From the NCBI GenBank assembly GCA_003116975.1, contig BGKB01000114.1, forward strand, positions 62,001 to 126,000: a stretch of DNA of 64,000 bases. The letters run 5' to 3'. This document shows positions 17,578 to 26,014 of this stretch, in pieces. The notes beneath the pieces were generated by a model. That model was not told where the DNA came from. It was given only the letters and a program-made list of their open reading frames with translations, and ran no database searches. The position numbers were made by a program, and so were the translations under genes. The first letter of the stretch is position 1; the number at the start of each line of letters is the position of its first letter. Source of the DNA: Aurantiochytrium sp. KH105 (lineage: Eukaryota; Sar; Bigyra; Thraustochytrida; Thraustochytriidae).

Positions 17578-19212
17578 CTTTATCCAACGGCGTGAACGCG
17601 ACCCGCGAGAAACGACCCGGAGAACCACGGGGGACAGGGGGGAGTGAGAGCGAGAGAGAGAATGCTCGGACGGCCTTGGGCTCGCTCGCCTCGCGCGCTT
17701 TGCTCGCTGGTGTTCGCAGGTCGCCGATGCTGCCGATGCCGCGGCTCGCGTCCGTCGTTCTCCGCGCGCGGGGGGAAGGGGGGGCGTAGACGCGCGCGCG
17801 TGGGGAGCGGGAGAGCGCGGCGCCGCGCGCGGGCAGGTCGTCGTCGTCCCGGCCGCCGCGGTCGCAGCGCGCGTCGGGGTCTGCTCGCTCGCCTCGCCTC
17901 GCCTCGCCTCGCTCAGCTCGCCAGCACAAACAGGCTCTGCGGCCGCAGCGTCTCCGAGCTCGCGCGCGGCCTCGTCTCCGCTCGCCGGGCCCGCGCTGCT
18001 CGCGAGGAGGAGACGGCCCGCCGCGAGGTCTGTGGCGCGCGCGCTGCGCGAAGGCGGATGGAAAATCAGTTTGCCGGGCGGGTAGAATGTGACGGTGGCC
18101 GAGACGCCCCTCGAGGGAAAAAAATGGACGATCGATCATGGACTTACAATGTTAGATAGATAGGCGCAGCAGCAGGCAGCTCGGCTCAACGTCGATTTTA
18201 GGAATGCAGGACGTGGAGATCGATCCATGATGCGGATTCGGCAAGAGCTCGCTGGGGCGTCGATGGGAGGGAGAGGCAATCGGAGGAGAGTCAAGCGCTT
18301 GCTTGACACTGAGGACCTGAGAAAGGGCGTAATGATTGGTATCGACAGTCATCTCGATGTAAGTATCTCGTTCTGCGGAAGGACTGGGATTGAGATGGAA
18401 GAAGAGCAACGAAACTGGACTCGACCAATACGCGTATACCAGCAGGAAATGATTTTCTGTCGCCTGCAAGCTTTGCTTCAGTAGAATATGAAGAATGAGT
18501 ACTGAACAAAGTAAAGTACGAAGGCGGTGTAGAGGAACAGGTAAAAATCGAAGCTTGTGCGTCGACGCCAGAGCATTCGATCGAACGAGTGCCACGGAGA
18601 TTCTAGTTCTTGCTCGCTGATACATCTTCTTCAGTGGTTCTTTCGTGTAACCCATGAGTCTTGCAGACTGTCCCGTCCACACGAAGAAAGAATAAAGTAT
18701 GGAGATAAACCATTTTTTACATTCATTTGGCTTACGGCTCTTTCGTCGCACTGGAACGAACAATGAGCACTCGATGGAGATGCAAAGCAAAAACAAGTAC
18801 ATGCTTGCTTTGTGGAAAGCTAATTAACATTGCCTACAATAAAGCGACTCCGCTCTAATGAGACACTCACGCACCAGTAATATTTGAGTCATCCTTGCAC
18901 CAGCCAATTTGAGGAGAACTCACAGGGTCCGTATCAAATATTTCCTTAACACTCTTTTCACAAGAACTCCGTGCATTTTCACTAGCTAGCATTCGATTTT
19001 AACACACAATCGCGAGCTAGCTATACTTTCTATACGCGATCATTCTTCTCTAGTCTGTAAGCAAAGAAGCGAGCTACGAATCAAGCACTGCAGACGAGAC
19101 GAATGTCTCGCTCAAATCCTGAGTTCGGCCTGCAACTTCTTTTCGCGGAGTCAAAGAACAATTCATCTCATTTGTTACTCCAGATCTGGAGCCTAGGCTT
19201 GAGCTGGAGGTA
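17578..19212. other. Gene-poor spacer with CTCGC pentamers
   Basis: The first ~500 bp, upstream of the tudor-like gene, are CG-rich and include a run of CTCGC pentamers (17885-17925), which is GCGAG in that gene's sense. The remainder is AT-richer. The minus strand at about 18480-18620 could encode a short aromatic-rich hydrophobic segment (SFDFYLFLYTAFVLYF) ahead of a stop, but no complete gene model is convincing. No RNA genes were recognised. Confidence 0.35.
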
Positions 19213-19701
19213 TTAGTGGCGAAACCGGAGAGGTCGGTGATATTGGCGAGTTGGCGCCCGAGTGCTGCTCAGAGCGAGAGCACCCAAAAGCATCATCATG
19301 AACGACTTATTATTGTCAGTTGGAGTGGCAACAGGAGTAGCGCCTTCCACAGCACCTTCTTGGACCGCAGCCGGTTGAACAGCTGGATTGGCTGTACCCG
19401 CGATAAGGTCTTGACCAGGCAGCTCTCCCTTTGACGCTCCTCGGGCCAAAAACCCTGACGAGACGCAGCAAGCAATGCAGCAGCAAAAAAGTAAGGCGCC
19501 AATGATGCTAGAACAAATGATCACGGCCAGCTTGGCTTTGTCCCAAGTACTTTGGAAATCACTAAAGACTTCAAGCTCAGTCGGCGCCGGCGTCGGGGCC
19601 GTCGTTGATGTCTGGAGAGATCTCAACGATGCTTGAGGCGAAGCACAGGCGCTCGCCATGACGGCGGCGGCGACGAAAAGCTGTAAGCGTACACGCTGCA
19701 T
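19213..19701 (-). CDS. Small single-pass membrane protein, unknown function
   Basis: A 162-residue ORF starting at ATG 19701. The first ~20 residues (MQRVRLQLFVAAAVMASACA) look like a cleavable signal peptide. A T/P-rich ectodomain stub (TSTTAPTPAPTELEVF) follows, then one transmembrane helix (about residues 57-80) rich in Ile, Leu and Cys (CCCIACC), then an A/P/V-rich cytosolic tail. The cysteines at the membrane exit could be palmitoylated. I do not recognise a family. The topology is coherent, which supports a real gene, but no homology evidence is available from the sequence alone. The spacer on either side is more than 1 kb. Confidence 0.5.
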   Translation of the reverse strand: MQRVRLQLFVAAAVMASACASPQASLRSLQTSTTAPTPAPTELEVFSDFQSTWDKAKLAVIICSSIIGALLFCCCIACCVSSGFLARGASKGELPGQDLIAGTANPAVQPAAVQEGAVEGATPVATPTDNNKSFMMMLLGALALSSTRAPTRQYHRPLRFRH

Positions 19702-19908
19702 GATGCTGCTCGATCGTTGGGATTGACGTGCACACAGCAGAGAGGAGTTAGCGTTCTGCCTTTGCCCGGGTCTTCTTGCTGGTCTGTAAGGGGGATTCTA
19801 CACACGTACACTTTTCTGATTTGGTTTTTATAATTACGGCTAAAGGGATTTAAACTCTACTTTTATGTTTACAAGTTTGTGTGCACAGTCAGTCATGACA
19901 GACAGAGC

Positions 19909-20110
19909 TACGCTTTTGTTTGCACAGCGCAGGCGCGTGCAGCTCGTGCACACCGCGGCCCGCGAAATACGGACACGCGAGCGCTACCCTTTTGCTTGCA
20001 CAGCGTGTCCAGCGTGTGCACGCGCACCGAGGCGCGCGCGAGCGCTACCTTTTTGCTTGCATTGCGCGTCCAGCGTGTGCACGCACGCGCAACTCGGACA
20101 CGCGATTGCT
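19909..20110. repeat. Degenerate tandem repeat, three copies of ~60-70 bp
   Basis: The phrase CTAC..TTTTGCTTGCA followed by CGTCCAGCGTGTGCACGC-like sequence begins near 19912, 19983 and 20043. Copies two and three are the most alike. Confidence 0.7.
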
Positions 20111-20384
20111 AGCATTTTAGCTCGTAAGACGGCTTGTCACGCATTCTTTTTAACGATGCGTCATTGCGTTCCGCACGAGCCAGCCGGACATTGGTTGGCC
20201 GCTGCGCAAGTGCGTCTCGAAGACTATACGCTTCCCTCGCTCGGCCACAAGACCGATTTGCCCCCCTCCGACTTCCGACAGTGACAGTGACAGTAAGTAA
20301 ATATTACGGTCGGAACGTACCGACCTCTAGTTATCGCGTCACGTGCACATGTGCCACCTATTGCTAACCTCGCTTAGCAGATGG

Positions 20385-20541
20385 CACTGAGCACGCTCGC
20401 TCGCTCACTCACTCTCGCACGAACCCAGAACTACTAGCTACAAAGTTGTGCAATTTTTGGCGAGGGGCGTCATGTTTGAAGCCAAGCACGCATGCGTGGC
20501 GCGCTGCGCTGCACAAGTGAAGTGGGTTCACCCGCCCACCG
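20385..20541. repeat. Dispersed repeat R3, copy A
   Basis: This segment begins ACTGAGCACGC, continues with GCTCGCTCGC and later GCGCGCTGCGCTGCAC. It is alignable along its length with 24812-24993 in the same orientation, with many substitutions and small indels. Confidence 0.6.
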
Positions 20542-20860
20542 TATTCCAGTGTCAGACTACTACAAATAGGCGACTCATATCAACTTGTCAACCTCTGTCT
20601 AGTCTGTGGCCCATATGTTCCTCGACAGATGTCTGCCAGTTCAGAGGAGAATAAAGGCGAATATGTGTGGGTTTATGCACACGGAAATGGGGAGCAAGTG
20701 CCTCAAGTAAAGAGATGAATGATGCTCGAAATCTTCGTGGAAACTTTCTCTTCCACTTTCATTTCTATTCTTTTCTTTTTTAGCCACGAAGCGGAAAGGT
20801 AGAATGTAACCTCTGCTACTCGGAAAAGAAAGTGTGCAAAGGTCAACTCGGGGGGAGGTG

Positions 20861-22153
20861 CTAGCACATGAGCACATTTTTATGACGCCTCCAGCGCTTT
20901 GGGTTTTCCCTGCTCGCTCTCACATGCTCTTGAAACACCCGCACCCGCTCCTTGAAGATCGCAACAAGTTTGGGAAACTCAGGCCCAAGCTTGCCAACAA
21001 AGGACTCAAATTTAGTCTTTGCATGCTCGTACACAACGTTCGCGTTTTTGGTGAGTCGCTTTATCTTCTCCAGGGCCCAGGCGTGCTCGCCCACAAGATC
21101 GCGAGAAGAAATCTTGGCCTCTCCTTCATCCTTGCACTTTTCGTAAATCATCGTGTCGATAGACCAACCGAATCGCAGCGCCAAGAGCACAAGAAACTCG
21201 TCAAGATGCTCTGTGGTGGTGTAGAGCGCGTACGAGTCTGTCAGCTGTTGTATGGCAACGGAGGGATCTCTCGAAGCAGGTTGCGTAATCCAGGAGCACG
21301 ACTCGTCGCATAGTAATTCTTTGCGCGACTCTCCTTCCAGCCGCGTGAGGAATCGACTCAACGTGGCGTTGTGGCGCACCGCGTCGTCGTGACACACAAA
21401 CTTCATTTCTCGTAGCAAAGGTGGCTTATCGCCAACTGCTTCGGAGTAGTCGCATGCCCTTAGCGGGTACTCCATAAAGTACTTGCGATTGAATATCCAA
21501 GTCATCTTGCTCAAATAGTGGCTCACGGGCTCGCGGAAAACTGTGACGAGAGCGGTCTCGGGAAAGACTTCGTCGATTACCGCCGCGTTTCTGCTGTGCT
21601 GGAAGAAGATCTCTTTGTGGTCATGGCGTTTGCACAACCTGCGATTGTCGCACTCGTTTAATTTGTAATGTACAGAAGCATTTTTTAGCGCCAAGGCAAC
21701 GCTTGTGCCACCCACTTTATGGAGCTTCAGGAAGTACAGACTCGGTGGTTTCTCGGTTTGCTTAAACATGGAAAATCCCGGGTCCTTGACATTAAAGAGT
21801 GCCTTGCGGCTGGCATTGCGAAGGCGACCCTCTTCTTCGTTCGAAAATAGGGGAGGAATTTGGAAATTTGCATTGGTACCCTGGCCCTCGTCCTTGAGAA
21901 GCTCACTGAAGTTGTTCAAGAGGCCTTCTTGATCGATTTCCTCCTGCTTGTCTGCATTGAATTCAGTATCGATGCTCCTGAGGCGCTCATTCGACTCCAG
22001 TTTCCCGATGAGGCTGTTGCACAGGATACAGATACCGAGCATGATGGCAATAAAACTGTGCATACTCCATTTCATGCTCGCTATCGCGAGCAAGCTGCCA
22101 TTTACGCCCCGTGTTTGGCGCTGTCTGGAAGTTGAGCTCTTGCCGCCCACCAT
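20861..22153 (-). CDS. Type II membrane sulfotransferase (carbohydrate sulfotransferase-like)
   Basis: A 430-residue protein from ATG 22153; upstream the frame continues only to a TTG at 22237. A short basic cytosolic tail is followed by one hydrophobic segment (about residues 31-48, MHSFIAIMLGICILCNSLI), giving the type II Golgi topology typical of these enzymes, then a stem. The catalytic domain shows the PAPS 5'-phosphosulfate loop (FLKLHKVGGTSVA) and the 3'-phosphate motif (VTVFREPVSHYLSKM). The spacing and the KxHKxGGTS form resemble galactose-3-O- and heparan-2-O-sulfotransferase-type families. Paired cysteines (CDNRRLCK, CDESCSW) may form disulfides. The likely role is sulfation of secreted or cell-surface polysaccharides in the Golgi; the exact acceptor is unknown. 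An isolated gene in a repeat-rich area. Confidence 0.85.
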   Translation of the reverse strand: MVGGKSSTSRQRQTRGVNGSLLAIASMKWSMHSFIAIMLGICILCNSLIGKLESNERLRSIDTEFNADKQEEIDQEGLLNNFSELLKDEGQGTNANFQIPPLFSNEEEGRLRNASRKALFNVKDPGFSMFKQTEKPPSLYFLKLHKVGGTSVALALKNASVHYKLNECDNRRLCKRHDHKEIFFQHSRNAAVIDEVFPETALVTVFREPVSHYLSKMTWIFNRKYFMEYPLRACDYSEAVGDKPPLLREMKFVCHDDAVRHNATLSRFLTRLEGESRKELLCDESCSWITQPASRDPSVAIQQLTDSYALYTTTEHLDEFLVLLALRFGWSIDTMIYEKCKDEGEAKISSRDLVGEHAWALEKIKRLTKNANVVYEHAKTKFESFVGKLGPEFPKLVAIFKERVRVFQEHVRASRENPKRWRRHKNVLMC

Positions 22154-22312
22154 TCTGAGCACTTGAAGAGAAGGTAGGAAATGGCTTTGGGTGTCAGCCT
22201 CCGAGCCCTCTTTATCGTTCGCGTCACGCGCTACCAAAGACCGACTGCCTGGACGTGTGTCTGCCTGTCGAGTTGGCGTCTGGTTGTCTGGATGGCTGGA
22301 CGTTTGTGGACC

Positions 22313-22784
22313 AGTCCAGTCTTGCCTGCGGTGGCAATGCCAGTGCTCACGCTAATGTCTCAGGTGGTCTGTCGCTTGCTATACGTGCTGCGCCACAAAA
22401 TCAACGCCGGTGGCGGAGCCACGGCGCCGCAGAGAGAGAGGAAGTTCTGTGCAGAGCTTCGCACCTGCTCGCTTCGCTTCCAGCGTTGCGTGACTGCTTG
22501 CTTGCTTGCTTTTGCATTTGGTGCTCGATGAATAAGTTTCCTCTGGGTGTTGGAGCGAGCATAAAAAGGAAGTCAATCATACTTGACCAAATGGAGAGCA
22601 TGACTTCCAGAGCAAACCAAGCACGTCGTGAGTATGGATAATTGAGGGGGGGTCTAATAAGTTTTTCTCACCCAATGTCGTCAGTCGTGACATCCACCAG
22701 CCGTTTGACTGAAATTTTCGAAAAGGAACGGATCCTCCTTACTTCGGTCAAAGGTGTGGGTAGGCGTTATAATGTTGTGGGTAA
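22313..22784. repeat. Repeat R1, copy A (left part of tandem unit A)
   Basis: It matches 23084-23564 almost base for base over ~450 bp, with scattered substitutions and small indels. The edges are AGTCCAGTCTTGCC on the left and GTGGGTAA on the right. ORFs crossing it are the same peptide twice (HKINAGGGATAPQRERKF), so they are repeat-derived. Confidence 0.9.
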
Positions 22785-22806
22785 CATATTTACTATGCCT
22801 TCTTTG

Positions 22807-23083
22807 ATGATTTTTGAACAAAAAAATTGTCGAAAATGCCGGTACGAAATTAAGGCCTATTCATTTGTTTTCTTTTCCAACCTTCAAGTGTTCATGTTCT
22901 ATTGCCCTCTATGGCGCAAGGGTTCATGTTTTGTTGCCCCCATGGCGAGACAATTTTCCCCAAAAAGGGAAGAAAGGAAATGAAGAAAGGGAGAGGGACG
23001 TCCAGGAATTATGGGGGATGCGACCCCATGGGCCGCCATTTGACCCTTTGACTGCGAAGAAGGCAGCACGTCAGGTGCAAGCG
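22807..23083. repeat. Repeat R2, copy A (right part of tandem unit A)
   Basis: It matches 24226-24510 in the same orientation. Shared landmarks are ATGATTTTTGAAC, TTCAAGTGTTCATGTTC, GCCCCCATGGCGAGAC and GACCCCATGGGCCGCC. It abuts R1 copy B directly. Confidence 0.9.
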
Positions 23084-23564
23084 AGTCCAGTCTTGCCTGC
23101 GGTGGCAACGCCAGTGCTCACGCCAATGTCTCAGGTGGTCTGTCGCTTGCTATACGTGCTGCGCCACAAAATCAACGCCGGTGGCGGAGCCACGGCGCCA
23201 CAGAGAGAGAGGAAGTTCTGAGCAGAGCTTCGCGCCCGCTCGCTTCGCTTCCGCCGTTGCATGACTGCTTGCTTGCTTGCTGTTGCTTGCTTTTGCATTT
23301 GGTGCTCGATGAATAAATTTCCTCTGGGTGTTGGAACGTAAGTCAATCATTCTTGACCAAAAGGAGAGCATGACTTGAAGAGCAAACCAAGCACGTCGTG
23401 AGTATTGATAATTGAGGGGGGGGGGGTCGAATAAGTTTTTCTCACCCAATTTCGTCAGTCGTGACATCCACCAGCCGTTTGACTGAAATTTTCGAACAGA
23501 AACGGGCCCTTCCTACTACGGTCAAAGGTGTGGACAGGTGTTAATGTTAAAATGGTGTGGGTAA
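23084..23564. repeat. Repeat R1, copy B (left part of tandem unit B)
   Basis: This is the second copy of R1, starting immediately where R2 copy A ends. That makes 22313-23083 and 23084-24510 a head-to-tail pair. Confidence 0.9.
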
Positions 23565-23735
23565 AGAGTAATTAGGGTAAAACCTCCGATTAGCACATCA
23601 CACCGATTTGCTACAGAATCGGCGCCCGAGAAATCGTATAGGAGTTAACTACTACTCACTAAGACCATGTTGCAAATCAATGGTATTTTTAAATAGGCCA
23701 TAAAATAAGCCAAATAAGCCGGCCAATACATTTGT

Positions 23736-24264
23736 ATGAGAAAACGTGTATCAATGGATTCCTGGCGGTCGAAGGACATGTACGATCTCGAGCGACTTAA
23801 AGGCATCGAGGCTCAAGACAAGTCCCGTGAGGCTGCAATCAAGGCGAAGAAACAGAAGACGGTCAAACAATTCGTTGAAGAAGCAGGTGTCCGCGCTTTC
23901 CTACTCCAATAAGGATTTCTCGTTCGAGTTTGCGCGAGACGACAAGATTACAAAAACAAAACTCATTGAGGTCCTACAACTCGCAGGGAAACGTGTTTCG
24001 ATTCAGCGGTCTCGGCAAGAGCTGCTGGAGCTTGTACGTTCCCTCTCTGCAAGCTCAGAGGAACATGTCTCAGAAGAGGCGAGCTCATCACGCGAACCAA
24101 ACCCTCCTCAGAACGCTGATGAAGTTCCAGCTGGAACGTCGGAGAGCGTTCCGGATACAATGGAAGAGGAGGATCTCGTGAAAGCGGCACTTTTTGCAAA
24201 CGCTGCTCTTTCTGGGTACNTACGCATGATTTTTGAACGATCAAAATTCCGAAATTGCCGTTAA
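23736..24264 (+). pseudogene. Frameshifted ORF inside repeat unit B, with SAP-like segment
   Basis: A first frame starts at ATG 23736 and runs 58 codons (MRKRVSMDSWRSKDMYDLER... basic and helical) to TAA 23910-23912. A second frame, offset by one base, continues the coding character from about 23885 (FSFEFARDDKITKTKLIEVL) through a SAP-like helix pair (TKLIEVLQLAGKRVS...ELLELVRSL) and an acidic S/E/P-rich tail. It then reaches the N at 24220 and enters repeat R2. The simplest reading is one protein interrupted by a single-base indel near 23880-23905. Whether that is decay or a sequencing error cannot be decided, and the N shows local uncertainty. SAP motifs bind DNA or RNA, which would suit a mobile-element or nuclear protein. 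No transposase motif is visible. Confidence 0.4.
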
Positions 24265-24510
24265 AATTAAGGCCTATTCGTTATTTTTTTTCCAACCTTC
24301 AAGTGTTCATGTTCTATTGCCCCCTATGGCGCAAGAGATCGTGTTTTGTTGCCCCCATGGCGAGACGATTTTCCTCAAAAAGGGAAGAAAGGAAGGGAAG
24401 AAAGGGAGAGGGACGTCCAGGAGTTATGGGGGAAAACGACCCCATGGGCCGCCATTTGACCCTTTGACTGCGAAGAAGGCAGCACGTCAATATTCGGCAG
24501 GTGCAAGCGA
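24226..24510. repeat. Repeat R2, copy B (right part of tandem unit B)
   Basis: This is the second copy of R2. It has a ~10 bp insertion near its right end relative to copy A and begins six bases after the N at 24220. Confidence 0.85.
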
Positions 24511-24776
24511 GGCACGCAATGCGCACGAGGTCGGGAGTGCAACGGAACGGGGCCCTTCCGAGCACAGCGAATATTGTTGTCTGCCAAACGAACAAGTTAA
24601 GGAAGAAAACAATCACCGCTCCAGTCATCCTCTCAAGCGTCCACCATGCCGCAACTCACAAGCATGGCCGAAGGCGGTTAGGGCTAGGGTGCCAAGGACC
24701 TTGGCTGACAGACATGACCGCGCAACAATCCAATCCCTCGACTACATCTCTCAAAGCTAGGCCTGCAATCATGTAG

Positions 24777-24801
24777 CAAGGACTCACAGACAGTCCTTGC
24801 G
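24777..24801. other. Short perfect hairpin
   Basis: CAAGGACT is followed by a short loop and AGTCCTTG, giving an 8 bp perfect stem. It lies just left of repeat R3 copy B. No function is assigned. Confidence 0.5.
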
Positions 24802-24811
24802 ATATCAACAA

Positions 24812-24993
24812 AACTGAGCACGCACACACGCTCGCTCGCTCTCGCACTCGCACGAGCCCAGAGCCTAGCGCGAGTTTGCTTCACTGTCAGTCGCAACGTT
24901 GTACATTTTCGGGCGAGAAGCGCAATGTTTTAAGCCAAACATGCATGCGTAGCGCGCTGCGCTGCACCAGTGAAGTGAATATGCCCGTCTACC
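24812..24993. repeat. Dispersed repeat R3, copy B
   Basis: This is the diverged direct copy of 20385-20541. It shares ACTGAGCACGC, CTCGCTCGC, GCATGCGTRGCGCGCTGCGCTGCAC and AGTGAAGTG. Confidence 0.6.
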
Positions 24994-26014
24994 GAAGTCT
25001 AAGCACGGGTGGTGGAGCTCGACGCGCACGCCACGAGCAGCAAGTTCACGATGGATCGGTCGACACGTGCACGCTGGCCCTCAGTCCGTGAGCTTGGCTC
25101 GGAGGAGGAAAGCAAAAATGATGCGGACATCTTCCTCGCTGCAGCATAGGCACGCGACCTGCCTCGTAGCTTCTCTCGCACTCGAAGGCAGACGAAAATC
25201 GCTTATGGGGGCAAAAAAAGTGAAAGAAGAAGAAGAAGCAAAACCTTTCGTCTGCAGAGAAGTTTTTCAATTTCGGAGAAGCTTCCCGACTGCTTGCTCG
25301 ATATTTATAACATCTACCATCGAATCAAACTCCATCTCGAGGGCGCGGAGAGGCTCGAGATCAATTCTCTTTCCATTTCTCGCCAAAGCGACTTCTGGAA
25401 TACCTTTTTGATCTCATGGTCGTCCAACTTCTACTTCATTACCGGTGAGCTGTATCACTTGTGTTCAAGACCGATCTGAGCGCCCCGTGTTCACCCCCCC
25501 GAATATAAGTACCAGGAACGAGGCGCTCTACATGTTTAACGAGCTAAGCGTCAAGATTGTCGAAATAACATCGTCGTGGAACTGCAGGTTTGCCATTGAC
25601 CCTGACCAGAACGGAAATCTGAGCGTCCCAGAGGGCGCGCCCCTTTAGAGACAGCGGAAGAGCCATGTCAGAGAAAGGAGCGCAGTTTGAATCAATAGCA
25701 ACGACATGAACGATGCACTTTACGAAAGGAGGCAAACACTTATGCCATCGTCGATCCGAATGCGGTTTCCCTCAAGCGTTCTGGCGTGGGGCGGCAGGCA
25801 CTCTTGTTCATTTTCGTTTCAGAAGTCGCTCGTTGCGCTCGGTGCACATTGATCAAATTTATTTGTTGAGGTAACCCATCGTGCAAGCGCGAGCAAGAAG
25901 AGTTAAAACAACAGGAGAAACACATTATTCCATTGTTCAGGACTTGGCGCTGCAAATTTTGAACGAGAGTTCCGCACACGCTTAAAGGAAGGCTTGCCGG
26001 GGTGCTGGCAGTTG
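24994..26014. other. Spacer with coding-like fragments on both strands, no gene model
   Basis: Plus-strand 25265-25445 has an uninterrupted frame (LLDIYNIYHRIKLHLEG and onward) ending at a GTGAGC donor-like site. The minus strand of the same area reads GIPEVALARNGKRIDLEP and onward. A further minus-strand frame at 25547-25735 (LVRVNGKPAVPRRCYFDNL, then stop) also looks protein-like. I could not join these into a single gene. They may be exons of a small spliced gene or remnants of one. Confidence 0.25.

Larger units (their letters stand above)
19702..20860. other. Intergenic region with degenerate repeats
   Basis: It contains a three-copy degenerate repeat at 19909-20110 and a segment (20385-20541) with a diverged second copy near 24.8 kb. 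ORFs over the repeats (for example 19865-20284) consist of repeated CTACPACARA-like peptides in all three frames, which marks them as repeat artefacts. Confidence 0.5.

Noticed and set aside
22312-24510. LTR retrotransposon reading of the R1 repeats
   Set aside because: The copies are not flanked by TG...CA ends or target duplications I could see. No reverse transcriptase or integrase motifs lie between them, and the tandem-unit interpretation explains R2 as well.
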